Origin: Auriscalpium vulgare
Lineage: Eukaryota > Basidiomycota > Agaricomycetes > Russulales > Auriscalpiaceae
DNA length: 64,000 bases
Direction of reading: 5' to 3'
Assembly: GCA_019915015.1 (NCBI GenBank)
Contig: JAHBBC010000006.1
Coordinates: 1,736,001 to 1,800,000, forward strand
The notes under the pieces are model-generated. The model made no database searches. It saw only the letters and a list, made by a program, of their open reading frames with translations, and was not told the DNA's origin. A program made the position numbers and the translations under genes. Shown piece by piece: positions 10,801 to 25,556 of the stretch (positions are counted from its first letter, which is position 1; every line of letters begins with the position of its first letter).

Positions 10801-13800
10801 GTGTTTGTACGCTCCCTCGAAGGGATCTTTGACTCCGTCCATTTACCGGAGACACACGAGCAGGCAGACGCCTTCATTCGCCAACTTTCTCGCCAAGTCT
10901 TCGCAGCAGAGATCCGTAGAGGCATGAGCCAAGAGCCCGCCACCCGCCGCTACCCCAGTCTGATGTTTGCATCATTCCTTGATGCGCTTGTTCACGGCCT
11001 GTCGAGAGAGAGTCAAGAGGAGGCAATCTTGGCGACCGAACTAGTGGAATCCTTGATCCAGGACCTCATTTCCCGAGGTACTATTGGCGAGGCTTCGACT
11101 GGAGACATCGTTCCTTTACTTCATCAAATTGCCAGTCGTTTCAGTGCGCTGTGTCTCGACGAGCCCTGGGTTCGGAAGAAAGCTGGTTGCCGTGGTATCA
11201 AGCTCATCCTTGACATCCCCAATTTTGGTGTCAAGTGGATCAATGACCGCGAAGTCGACCTCGTCCGGACCCTCCTTCATGTTCTGAAGGACATGCCGCA
11301 TGACCTTCCGCGCGATGTCGAAGACATCCTCGGCATTTTGATTCGAGTTCTTCGTCTGAGCAACAATGACCTGCCTACCTCAGGTGACGCTGCGCTCCTT
11401 GCCCGTAACAAGGTCTCCCACCTTATGGGCATATTTTTTGCTGAATTGTCAAGCCCCAATGCGATCGTCCGACGCGCGGCTGATACCTGTATCGAATTGC
11501 TCTCAACCTTGACTGGAAAACCTATCGTGGAGCTCCTCTTGCCACACCGCGATCGCATGCTCACGGGGATCTACACCAAGCCGCTGCGTGCTCTTCCTTT
11601 CCCTCTACAAATTGGAATGATTGAAGCGATGCGCTACTGCCTCTGCCTCGAACCTCCTCTCCCTGAGCTAAATGACGAGCTATTGCGGCTGCTCCACGAG
11701 GCGCTGGCCTTGGCCGATGCCGATGACCTTGCGTTGCTTGGAAGAGGGAACGTTCGACAAGGTAGCTTGGACATTACGAAGCTTCGCGTGGCATCTATTC
11801 GACTATTGACCGCCTCCATGCCAATAACGGACTTCTTTTCCAAGCAGCCGGCGACTCGGCAGAGGTATGCTGTCGTCGATTCCACTTGCTGCTGCGCCTA
11901 ACATTTGCCGTAGGGTCACCAGCGTATATTTCAAGTCCCTGTACTCCCCTTCACCCGAAGTCAAGGAGGTCGCCCATGAGGGATTGCGAATGGTTTTGAC
12001 GCACCAAAGTCGCTTGCCGAAGGAACTCTTGCAGACGGGTTTGCGGCCGATCCTGATGAACCTTGCCGATCCGAAACGCCTGTCAGTCCCGGGGCTTGAA
12101 GGACTCGCTCGTCTCCTCAAGCTGCTCACAAATTACTTCAAGGTCGAGATTGGGTACAAGCTGCTCGACCATTTCCGCTACGTTGCCGATCCTCAGATGC
12201 TACAGGCATCGTCCAAGCTTCCTCTCTCTGATAACGAAGGCATCACGAAGTTAGTCCGCCTCGCAAACATCTTTCATCTTTTACCCGCCGCAGCCAACGT
12301 CTTTTTGGAGAATCTCGTAAACGCCATTGTCCAGACGGAGGCCCAGATGCACTTTTCAGGCGAGAGCCCTTTCTCGGTTCCTCTGGCAAAATACTTGGAC
12401 CGTTACCCCGTCGAATCCATGGTGTTTTTCAGGTCCCACATGCATCTTCCCCGACACGTGAGAACGCTGCGGAGCATAATCCAGGCCAAACTGGCCCCAA
12501 ATCTCCAGAGAGAGCTTGCTTCTATGACGCCCACCATCATCACCGAATGTTTAAAGGGCAGCAACCCCAGTTTGCTGCTTCCGGGCCTTCTGCTGTTCTC
12601 CGACCTTGCCGAAGTCGATGCCAATTGGATGCCAAACTACCCTCCTGTCATCGATGCCCTCCTTCATGTTTGGCGTTCGGAGACGCCGCCGTCTGAGGAC
12701 GATGCGACAGCAATTTCCAATGCGGTGAAGAGGCATTCCCTCGTCGTGTCGCTGTTTCAGAAGGCCCTACGCGCAGAGCCCCGAGTCGACTTGCTATTTG
12801 AAATTATCACTGTCTACTCTCGGCACCTTCCGATGGACCTCGTACACTTGACGCGGTTTCTGTACGAACAAGTCGCCTTCAGTTCTGACATCTTCTACCA
12901 GCGTAATGTTCTTTTCCGGTTCATGACTTGGTTCTCGGACCCATCCATCAGTTGGTCGCACAAGACGCACTTCATCCGCATCGTTGTTACTCCCACACTT
13001 CTCGGCCGAGCCAAATCTGCGTGGAAAGATGCGTTGCTGGACGAAGAATTGATCCTCCAAATGCACAAGCGAATTTGGCAGCCGATGATCGATGGCCGGA
13101 TGTTCGTGGAGGCGGACGACATGTTCAACATCGAGTTGCTGCATCTGACGACGGTGGTTGTCCAGTACTATCCTCATCTGCTGGAAGTCGCGAGGAAGGA
13201 CATAATCAAGTGTGCCTGGCATTATATCACCAGCGACGACGCCGTGGTCAAGCAAGTTGCCTATCTCCTGGCCGCCCGGTTTTTCGATACTTTCGAAACC
13301 CCACAGAAGTTCATCTTGCGCGCCTGGACCGGGTTGCTAAGGCCTCCCCATCATGAAGGCAGGGCTTTGGTCAAACAAGCGCTTGACATCTTGGCTCCCG
13401 CGTTGCCTCGCTCGACCACGCAGGAAGCAGGGTACCCTCAGTGGGCCAAGACCACTCGACGCCTGTTAGCCGAAGAAAGCAGCGGTCAATCACAGCTTAT
13501 CACTGTCTATCAGTTGATTGTCCGCCAATCCTTGCTCTTCTACCCTGTCCGCGCATTGTTTATCCCTCACATGGTCAATTCTCTCTCCAAGCTGGGCCTC
13601 CATGGCTCAGCCTCAGGCGAGTCGAGGCTTCTGTCCATTGACATCATGCAGACGATATTTGACTGGGAGCAGAAGGCATCCGAGGAAACTGGAAGTCATG
13701 CATCTGACAGCGCTTCAGCGCCGCCTGCGTGGGTGACCCCTCTGCCGTTTCGGGAGAGCGTAGTGAGCTATCTGGTACGGTTAGCAACTGCCCCCCACGA

Positions 13801-16800
13801 TGCACAGGCGCGAAGCATTCTTGTTCCGCGTGCACTGAACTTGTTGAGAGCCATCATTGGACCGAACGGGTGGAACGACGTGACCGTCAAACTGAACTAC
13901 TTCTCTCGCTTCCTAGAGCAGGTGTGTCAGGGAAATTCGCATAGCATCCAAACAAAGTTGATATTTGGTCCTTAGGCCGAAATGAATGGCGAATCCGCGC
14001 TCGCTCAAGCGCTGAGTACTGCGAAGGTATTGCAGGTTGTGGCTGCCGACAAACCAGACGCGTGGTTTGCGGATACAGAAAACGCCGCCACACTCCAACG
14101 CCTTGTCAGGAAAGGCATGATCACGGATGAAGCCGGTCTCCACGATGCGCTCCATCCTGTCTTTGATCGCCTTCTCAATTTATTTCCTCTGCCGAAAGAG
14201 GACGAGGAACAGCAAGGCCCGATGTCGGACTTCCACAACTTTGTTTACTCCGCAGTTGGGGACGGCCTTCGCAATACGACCGCATTGCGAGGCACTTTCC
14301 TTATGCTCAAGTCAGTGGTGCAGGTCAACCCGGAAAGGATGGAATCCTTCAGCCTGCCGCTCACCAAGTTGCTCACCAAGCTTGCGAGAGAACACCTAGC
14401 CGTCCAGCCCAGCGCAACCGGTTATGATGCCAGCGTTCGTCTCCTGACGGCGGTGCTAGAGATATGTCGAATCTCGGCTGCACACCTCGGGGAACATCGA
14501 AAGGTCCTTTGGATGGCGATGGCTCAGCTGATCGACAAGTCAAAAAGCGCCTCCTTGTGCCGGTGCATGCTGGATATCGCTCGTGACTGGGCACTGCATA
14601 AGCGCGAACCCTACCCGACGATGAAGGAGAAGGCTGCTCTCCTCCAGAAGATGACAGCGTTTGAAAGTCGTGGGGACGTCCTCTTCAATTCGTACCTTGA
14701 ACTCATCTATGAGATCTATACGGAACCCTCTCTTCGCCGAAGCGATCTGACAACAAAGCTCGAGCAGTCTTTCTTGCTTGGCTGCAGAGCTCGAGATGCC
14801 GGTATTCGGGAACGCTTCATTGACCTTCTGGACGTCAGCGTGCCAAGAAACCTAATAGCCAGGTTGTCGTACATTTTAGGTGTTCAAAACTGGGAGGCTC
14901 TATCCGATTCTTACTGGATCTACTTGGCACTGCACCTCATCCTGGGAGCTGTAGATGCAGACATGGGCCTAATAACAGAGCGCAAGTCTGCGTTGTCGAC
15001 TCTTTCCCCCTCAGCACTCCCTCAGCGTCGCGTCTCCGACCTCGTTCGGCCGATGCAGCGCCTCCTGTTCCTTGATCCTCACGTGGCTCACGACATATGG
15101 CTTTCTGTCTTCCCCGCTGCGTGGTCATCTCTCAATCGCCGAGAACAGAACGACATCACTCATCATATGATCTCTTTGCTCAGCAAAGACTATCATGTCC
15201 GTCAGGCCGAGATGCGTCCCAACATCATTCAGACCATCCTCACCGGCACAATTGCTTGTTCACCCATGGTCACACTTCCACCCCACCTCGTCAAGTATCT
15301 GGGCAAGACGTTTGGAGCATGGCATGCGGGGTTTGAGATTTTGCAGAACATGAACCGTAGCCTTGAAGACGAGCCCACTTTCCGTGATACCGTATCAGAC
15401 TCACTGGCCGAACTGTACGCAGAATTGGCAGAAGATGATCTGTTCTACGGCCTATGGCGCCGGCGATGTCTCCATCCAGACACCAACATGGGGCTTTCCT
15501 TCGAGCAGAACGGCATGTGGGAGCAGGCTGCTACCATGTACGAAAACGCTCAAAGCAAGACGAGAGCCGGTTCGCTCGCGTTCTCTGAACAGGAATACTG
15601 CCTCTGGGAGGACCACTGGATCCTGTCAGCCGAGAAGCTCCAGCATTGGGACACTCTTTATGACTTCGCCCGGAACGAGAACAATCAAGAGCTGATGCTG
15701 GAGAGTGCCTGGCGGGTCAAGAATTGGGCAGAGAATTGTGATACTCTGGAAGAGCAGATCAATGCTTTGCCCGAGGTCGCTACACCAAGACGCCGAGTTT
15801 TTGAGGCATTCATCGCACTGCTGAAGAATCCGCCGGCTGTGGAAAAGAACGCCGAATTCACCAAAATCTTGGAAGAAGCCATGCAGCTGGCTCTTCGGAA
15901 GTGGGTCGCGTTGCCGCCGCATTTATCCCCAGCCCATGTGCCCCTCTTGCAGCATTTCCAGCAATTTGTGGAGCTTCAGGAAGCCGTTCAGATCTTTGGT
16001 TCTCTTTCTGCCACGACGGCGCAAAATCTCGAGAAGAAGTCTTCCGATCTCAAGATGGTTTTGCAGGCCTGGCGAGAGCGGCTACCGAATCGTAGTGACG
16101 ATATCAGCATTTGGAGCGATTTGGTTGCCTGGCGGCAGAATGTCTTCAACGCGATCAACAAGGTCTACGTGCCTTTGATCAGTGGGCCGAATCAAACGCA
16201 GGCCGCTGCCAGCAACACGAACACGTACGGTTTCCGAGGGTATCACGAGACCGCCTGGATCATCAATCGCTTCGCTCACGTCGCCCGCAAACACGATTTG
16301 CTCGACGTTTGCTTTACCCTGTTGAACAAGATTTACACACTCCCCAACATCGAGATATCCGAAGCATTCTTGAAGCTTCGGGAGCAGGCGCGTTGTCACT
16401 ACCAGAAACCGAACGACCTTCAGGCGGGCTTGGAAGTGATCAACAATACAAATCTGCTCTACTTCTCTACCTCTCAGAAAGCCGAGTTCTACACCTTGAA
16501 GGGAATGTTCCACGCTCGCTTCTCTCGGAAGGATGACGCTAGTCAAGCATTCGGCCAAGCCGTGCAGCTCGACATGACTCAAGCCAAATCGTGGGCAGAA
16601 TGGGGAAAGTTCACCGATCGAATGTTCAAGGAGGTCCCGAACGACATGAATCACGCCGGATCGGCTGTGAGCTGCTACCTACAGGCCGCTGGTCTCTACA
16701 AAAGTGGCAAGAGTCGTCCCTTGTTGACGAGGGTGCTTTGGTTGTTAAGTGTTGATGACGCCTCTTTCACGATTTCTCGGGCTTTCGACACCTACAAGGG

Positions 16801-19327
16801 CGAGGCAGCCTTCTGGTATTGGATCACCCTGATTCCCCAATTGTGTTTGTCGCTGTCTCAGCGCGAGGTCAAGCAGGCTCGATACATACTTCTGAATCTA
16901 GCAAAGCTTTACCCTCAGGTGACGAGATTTTCTATGTCCACGTGATCGAATAAATTGATCATCGAGTCGCTAGGCACTTTTCTTTCACTTGCGGACTACT
17001 CGGGAAGATATGGCGATCATCAAGAAGCAGGCGGCGCAGGCGGCCATCATCCGAGCGAATGCGAATCGCAACCAGACCTCCTCTCCGGCAACATCTGATC
17101 CGACGAAGCATCCAGAAGCTCCAGGGGTTGTGAAATCGGATGGAGACGTCATCATGGGTGAGGCGAAACCCTCAAGCGCCAACGGTGCTTCCCAGGCAGA
17201 TGGCACGCCGCAGCCTGTACGCCAGTCTTGGGAGTATGTTGAAGAGGTCGTGCAGATCTTGAAGACGGCATTCCCTCTTCTCATTTTGAGCATGGAGACT
17301 ATGGTGGACCAGATTAATCAGCGATTCAAAGCTACCCCTGAAGAGGAGATCTACAGGCTCATCTGCATGCTTCTTCAAGATGCAATGCAGGTGAGTCGCA
17401 TAAATCCGTACCTTATCTGTCCCTTCAGCTCTTTTTCTAGCAATATGCTTTGCGTGTCAATTCTCTCGAGGACGACGGTCAACTGAGCCCACCAACTGTG
17501 AGCAATCTCAGCCGCATGGCGACGAATTTGTCTGGTGTGGCCCGCGTGAGTGCCTTCTTGCTGGCAGGTCCTCGTACTTAGCATATGCACAGAAAGAATA
17601 CGAGGAGGACTTCGTCAAGAGCAAGCCTTCGCACAACGACTATATTCGCCGGCTGCAGCAGTGGCGTGACCGTTATGAACGGTACCTTGACTCTCGGCCA
17701 CGAATACAGCCACTTGACCTGCTTAGCCACTATCTGACTGAATTTCAGTATGGCAAGTTTGACGACATCGAGATTCCTGGCCAATACACTGAGGTGAGTA
17801 CTGTTTGGCGACAAGGCGGCTATAGTTTAAAAAATTCTTACCTTCCGGTCAGGAAAAGGACAGTAATCAAAACTTCGCGAAGATAGTAAAGTTCGGACCG
17901 AAGTTTGAGAACTGCAGATCGCATGGTTATTGCTGGAGGAGGTTCACCGTTCACGGATCGGATAACTCCAGGGTCTCGTTTGCAGTGCAGCTCCCATCTG
18001 GTCGACATACCCGTCGGGAGGAGAGGGTAATGCAGGTCTTCCGCACGTTCAACGGGTAAGAACGTCCAGTATTGTTGCGACGAGGTTAACTCAGCATCAT
18101 CGAACAGGGTCTTGAGCCGTCAGAAGGAATGTCGGAAGCGTAATTTGACTTTCCACATCCCGGCTGCTATCTCTTGTAGTCCAAGTCTCCGTCTACTTCA
18201 GAACGACTCCTCCTATGTCACGTTTGGCGACATCTTCGAGCAATTCTGCGAGGCTTCTGGTATAGCCAGAGAGGATCCCGTCCTCATCCCCGGGGAGAAA
18301 GTGAAACTTGTGCTCCGTGAATTCAAGACAACGAAAGGTCGCATGGTATGTGAAACCCGAACGGTTGGTTGCAACTACTTACTATTATGTACAGCCCAAC
18401 AAGACCGAATACTTCACCCTGAAGAAGGACATACTCGATGATATTATGACGCACATGGTCCCTGACAGCGTTCTCAGCCAGGTCGGTCTTTCGCACGTGA
18501 GAGACGAACTAGCCTTATACGTTCCTCTAGTACATGTCCCGCACCATGGAAGGACCTAGTAATCTATGGAGGATGCGCAAACAGTTTGCTCTTCAGATCG
18601 CGTCGACCAGTTTCATGACTTACATCTTCTGCCTGACGAGCCGCTTGCCGACCCGTTTCCACCTCTCAAGAAGCTCTGGGTTAATTGCAATGAGCGAGCT
18701 CTTACCTGGTATGTTTGTCTGTACCGTTTGATTATCTTTGTATCTGACTTCGTCTTCTAGGCGTCGCTAGTCATGCACCGATCTTTGCGTCGAACGACGT
18801 CGTTCCGTTCAGATTCACGCCTAATCTACAGCACTTCCTCGGACCTATCCACACGGAAGGCATTATGACTTCCGGCATGATGGCAATGGGTCGCGGCCTC
18901 ACGGAACCTCAGGTACATATGTTCGCACCAATGCGGTTATGTTTTCTGACGCACGCTCAAGTTTGATCTTGAGCAACAACTGTGCCTCTTCTCGCGCGAC
19001 GAGGTGATGACCTGGATGCATGGTAAGGGCAAGCCTTGGACATTCGATCTCACCTTCCGTCAAAATGTTGCTGCCAACATTGACGGGGTTGTAAAGAGGG
19101 CCGAGACTGTGGCGTGCAAAATTGAGCGAGAGCAGGTCGGTGACAGGAGGCCAACCTTCATTTCCTCCCGTCAGTCGCTGACATTCCACTGGTAGGCACT
19201 GGCAAACCCATCTAGTCCTAGTCCCGCGAATGTGCCTGTGGTGCAAACGGTGATTAACCTCATCGCTTCTGCGACCGACCCCATCAATCTCATGAAGATG
19301 ACGGAGATATATGCACCTTGGTTTTAG
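7813..19327 (+). CDS. TRA1: TRA1, SAGA/NuA4 scaffold of the PIKK (pseudokinase) family
   Basis: The ATG at 7813 (MDNIPQLGTAADLE) starts a gene of 11.5 kb with many short introns, coding roughly 3,500-3,600 aa. It is made of an extended HEAT-repeat region (about 7813-13970), a FAT domain (about 13980-16945), a linker with conserved QSWEYVEEVVQILKTAFPL, a PI3K-like domain (about 17860-18900) and a FATC tail ending NLMKMTEIYAPWF. The kinase-like part lacks the usual catalytic and DFG-type motifs, as is known for Tra1/TRRAP, which does not phosphorylate. Tra1 is the activator-binding scaffold of the SAGA and NuA4 histone acetyltransferase complexes in the nucleus. The large uninterrupted exons (for example 11867-13928 and 13979-16920) are clean. 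The neighbouring BRD8-like gene encodes another NuA4 subunit. Confidence 0.95.
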
Positions 19328-19909
19328 TGTACATGTCCATTCATCTGTTCGTTGATATCTTGCACTTGCTCTCACACTACTGTCGAATTGTATTCTGCGT
19401 TGTTTATGCTTGCCTCTTGCACAGCTTGGGTAGACCGTGACATCGTTGAGTCGGTGGAAATCTGATCGACCTTGGCTGAAAAGATATATATAAAATCGCG
19501 CAACAAAACCCACGGCGGCTCCGAGGACGCTAGGTCGATAGAATATCATATCGCCGCCGCCTTCAAACCCGCGTGACCGGTGATGGCGAGTCGGACGCGT
19601 GGGCGTGCGTGGGTTGACTCGGAATGTCTTGAGGTGACGCGGTGACGGTCACTGTGACTGCACGCGATAAACGCGTCAGTCGCGCCAGCTTTCTTCTCAC
19701 CCACACCCATTACCCATCGCCTCAGCAGGGACCAAAGAACTGTGAGCTCAAGAGATAAAAGAATGTTAAGTCAAACTGAAGCATACCGATAGGTTACAGT
19801 ACAGTACTCTCGAACAAACGATACAATAGCATGATCGCGAAAAGACCGAATGGCCCGCCAAACATGGCTACAAGACGAATGAGAGCGATCCAAGCAATAC
19901 TGCATTCCA
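19328..19909. other. Convergent intergenic region, nothing recognised
   Basis: This is 582 bp between the stop codons of TRA1 and the BRD8-like gene. It holds only short frames and a modestly GC-rich stretch around 19560-19680. No RNA gene or repeat was recognised. Confidence 0.5.
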
Positions 19910-22117
19910 TCAGCGATGTCCCCCCCGTATGAAGCCCTCCGTCTGCCGAAATGTGTTGATCTGACTTTCGCTCTCCAACATCATCTAACCAGTACGGACA
20001 GTCAGCACACCATCGTACTAGCATGCACCAGGACGCTCACCTCCTCCGCCATCCTGTAGATATCCGAATTCGGCCTGTTGTACATCATCGAGTTCGCAAA
20101 CATCAAGTACACATCGCGCTGGAACTCGGCCGAGTTCGCAATGCCACCGTCCTTGATGCGCATCTTGATCGTTTTAAGGTCTATCGGCCGCTTGACTATG
20201 TCACGGTAGTCTGGCGCCTCAGAGTTCTTGATCGGGTTGTGGAAGATGTTGCCATTGCGGTGCTGCGATATCTGCGAGTGCAGCATGATGATGACGCTTT
20301 GGAATTTTTTGGAAGTTTGCGGGACTTCGTGCGCGGGGCGGGTAGACCGACGTCGTGAAGGACCTGGCGGTACGTGAGCGTAAGAAAATGACGCGCAGAG
20401 CGTAGCCATACCGGGGTCCTCCTCATCGGCAGGAGTATCATCGCGCTGTCGTTTCTTTTCGCGCTCGGAATCGACATCTGCGGTCTCTGATGCCTTCCGC
20501 TTGCCTAGAGTTATCTGGTCAGCGACTTTAGAGTCTTTTCAGCCGCATGACTTACGACCTGACTTGCGCTGTTCGACCTCCTCTTCAGCCGGCTCTTCGA
20601 CTTCCTCCTGGACTGGCTCTTCAACCTGATCTTCTTCATGGTTTTCCTCAATTTTCTCCTCCTCTTCCTCATGCTCTTCTGTCCGCTCTTCCTCCTCTTC
20701 CTCCTCCTCTTCCTCCTCGACTGGCTGGACCGCTTCTGATGACTCGACCACTTCTACTGGCTGGAGTACTTCGAGCGAATCGCCCACATCTACTGGCTCT
20801 ACTAATTCTACTGACGTGGACTTGATGTAGACAACATCCACTTCGGACGGGTTGTCTTCGACTTCGGTGTGAGCCGACGGCTCGGGCGATGACTCGATTT
20901 CTGTTGCGGAAGGGGTGAGTAAAAGGTCTAGTCGTCCTTCGATGCTGGACGTACCAATGATTTCGTCTGTCATTTCCACATCATCAGGGCCCGCGGACGC
21001 AACCTCCTCTTCGGCAGCTACATCTGCGGGTGTTCCTTTCTCGTCCTCCGCAGCATCTGCTTCTGGGGTTTCGGCCTTCTCAACCAGCTCTGAAAAGGTG
21101 CTTTCCGGAGTTTCGTGCATGGCGGCTTTGGGAGAGGTCACCAAGGAAGATGCGGCTTCCGCTACAGTTTCTGCCACCTCTACCTCTGGTGGAGACAGCG
21201 GAGGCTCTGTTGCTTGGCTATTCGCAGGCAGTGCTGCTTCTGAATGGTTGGACTCAACTTTGTCGACCTGGACGCAATGAAATCGTGATAAACGACCGCT
21301 GGGAATGAAGACGTACCTCCTGGGGAGGCATTGGGCTGTCGATCGGAACGCCAGTTTCCTCAGGCTGCCCATCCAGTACCGGTGATATTGCCACTTCCAC
21401 CTAGGGCAGCTTGATTAGATACTATGAATTATGTTCCGCGCTCCACGTACCTCTGCAACCTCAGGAGCAGCTACGAGGCCTAAGTCTACCTTGATCTTGT
21501 TGTCCCATTCGCCTGACCGGATCGCGTCGATCTCTGAAACAACGGCTCTGATCTACGTCAAAAGGAGAGGCGGTACGTATCGTGCACCACGCACTTGAAT
21601 CGTGTTTCCTCCGCGAGAATGCGGTCTCTGAGCTCAAGGACGCGAGCTTGGTAGAACGTCTGCGCCAATCTCAGATTCGACCGACCTGGACAGTTATGAG
21701 AATGTTACGCAAAGGAATCTGGCTCATTCCATACCGCGGCGAGGGACATTATCTGTCTCTGAGCTTTGGGCAAGTGCTCAACGTGTGGCACGTGGCGAAG
21801 CGCGTCGAGACGTACCTCTCCAGTCCGGCTTCGCTGAACAAAGCCAAATATATTGTTTGACATGACTACAAAACATGTCAGTGTCCAAGTAAGCGCGTGG
21901 AGAGCGGAGGGCGGACTTGGGAGGAGAAGGCTGCCTCTGGGCGAGAGATCAAGGGATGCTCCGAAAGGATATTGGCGACGGCGTCCCAGTTGTCTGCGCC
22001 GAGGTCAAAGACGGCCTGTGCGAGGAGGAGACGCTCGGTGTTGTTGAGGTCGTCGGGGGCGAGCTGGGGGGCGGGTGTGCTGTGTTGGCGACGCGACGAG
22101 CGAGTGCCGGGAGGCAT
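19910..22117 (-). CDS. BRD8/Bdc1-like bromodomain protein, probable NuA4 subunit
   Basis: The ATG at 22117 (MPPGTRSSRRQHS) is preferred, because the frame extends upstream only through a GTG. Residues 25-60 form a SANT-like segment (LLAQAVFDLGADNWDAVANI). A helical region follows (RLAQTFYQARVLELRDRIL), as in the N-terminus of BRD8. Then come a long acidic region with poly-Glu, a KSGRK basic patch, and a C-terminal bromodomain. The bromodomain contains FHNPIKNSEAPDYRDIVKRP, the ZA loop, and NSMMYNRPNSDIYRMAEE with the acetyl-lysine-binding Asn. The tail ends INTFRQTEGFIRGGHR. Family knowledge (human BRD8, fission yeast Bdc1) places it in NuA4. Several small introns are needed. It is convergent with TRA1 and divergent from PEP4. 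Confidence 0.8.
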
Positions 22118-22248
22118 GGCGGCGGCGGCGTGGTGGGCGGAGGCCACAGGGGAAAGGCGACGAGGCCGGCCGGTGGCTGTGCTGGTTGCCGGCGGTGACG
22201 TTCCATGTTGGTCGTTGGCTGCGCGTCCCTTGCCTTTCCTCCACCACC
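22118..22248. promoter_or_regulatory. Compact bidirectional promoter between BRD8-like gene and PEP4
   Basis: Only 131 bp lie between the two ATG codons, so transcription start sites for both genes must sit here. The DNA is GC-rich and no TATA is visible. Confidence 0.45.
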
Positions 22249-23801
<1,553 letters not shown>

Positions 23802-24751
23802 TAGAATCCAACGATTCTTAGTGATTGCTCGTTTGTCGTGACTGATACCTCTGTATGATATAAGCACCCGGTGCTCATTAATGGAACATGTCGCCACGAT
23901 TTCTGGATAGCTGAGGCCACGTTTCGGCCTGTGGTTACCTGGTCATTTATTTGCTACTGTAGTTGTGACCGGCCCGCTTCTTTCTCACCCGACATCATTC
24001 GACGCGCTAAGTTGTTGGCTCTTGCCCTGTAGTTGTTGGTTAAGGATGTCTTGCAAAGGTGTGGGGATGGATGCGGTGAGCTGAGATGATGCAACGCTCA
24101 CTAGGAAAGACCGGAGAGGTCGCTCCGCCGCCTCGGATTAGAAAATACAAGTTGGTCGCCCGCGCAACTTCACCGCATCCCTCCATGTTCCGGAGCAGTC
24201 TCGCCCTCCGGTGGCAAGGGTAGCTTGATTTGGGGTGGCAAAGGAGATGGTCGTCCTTGGGGGCTAGGCGAAGGACGCCCCGGTTTAACGCCAACATCAT
24301 CCGCGCAACGCCTCAGCTTTTTGTCCGCAAGCACCGTGTCACTCAACACACTCTTTGGCGGACGCTCTTGCGTTCCTCGCTAGCTGACGCAGCGCATCCA
24401 CCCCACCCTCGCGATTGCCTGCCATCAGTCAACGCCCTCAGGCAGGCTCAGGCTTGTACTTTTATCGTTATGTAAGTGTCCTCCTCTGCTGTCCCTTTCG
24501 CATACTTGAGCACGCTACTCATCGTCGACCCTCTTGTCCGTGTCGTCTTGCCTATGTTTTAGTCCGTGGCATTCGTCGGACCTCAGTCTGAGTCAACAAA
24601 GTCAGCTTTCCTCCACGAAGGCAGTGACCTGCATTTGGGCGCTCTGGACGACTTCAACAACTTCTCGCACACCACAACCGTCAACACCGAGCACGCCGGT
24701 CGGCGGGTTTCTGCTCATCTGTCCCCTAGAACGTTCACCCCGTCGTCCTGA
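23802..24751. other. Intergenic region PEP4 to CTK1, 950 bp
   Basis: The region is mostly non-coding. The last part (about 24470-24751) is probably the CTK1 5' leader; short open frames there lack an ATG. No repeat or RNA gene was recognised. Confidence 0.45.
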
Positions 24752-25518
24752 ATGAACCCTTTCGACTCTGGTCCCCGGAGTCGTAACGGCGTCGCGAGCG
24801 CAGACGAAGATGGGCCGCTTTTGATCTCACGAGTGGACGACCCGTCCTCTGACCCATACTCGCGGTCTCATCAATACCCTCACCACCAAGACCCCTACGC
24901 TACGTCGTCACAGGCGGGTTTCGACATGAGAGGGGCTTCGTCGTCTCGACATCACCACGATGACGATGGCTGGAACCGGGCGCAACACCCTCACCCTGCG
25001 CGTGGCCACCCATCAATGGACGACCATTACCATCGCCGGGACCCGTACGAGGAGGATGGCATAGGCGCTGGCTGGGCTCGTAGCTCAGCGGAGATGCACT
25101 ATGCGTCTACTGGCAGAGAATGGGTGGATCACTACGAGCACTCCTACGCAGCGTACGAGGCAGACCCGTGGGGTGCGAGCGGATCTCATGATGGTCGCGT
25201 CCCCGACCGTGGCTGGCGCACACCGACAGTTATGGACAGACGTGACGAGCAGGATGCGATAGGCTGGCAACGAGGCGGTCAGCGGGACGCGGGGGTGCAG
25301 GCTCGGAGGGGAGAGTCATGGGAGCCACGTTACGACCACCGACGTCAAAGCGATTGGAAAACGCGGAATGCTCAAGACGACCGCTCGTGGCAGCCGTCTG
25401 CGTCATGGCAGTCCTCGACAAAAAACGGGAACGGCAACAATCAAGGCCAGCGAAACCAGAACAACAAACGTCACCAGCAGCAAAATCGGTCGAAAGGGGG
25501 AAGAAGAATCGTCAAACC

Positions 25519-25556
<38 letters not shown>

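Noticed and set aside
20547..21308. Plus-strand Leu/Pro and Ser-rich frames
   Set aside because: Antisense to the acidic Glu-rich region of the BRD8-like gene; composition is the mirror of gag/gaa codons.
24534..24755. Upstream open frame ending next to the CTK1 start
   Set aside because: The frames there begin at GTG or other non-ATG codons and have no conserved sequence.
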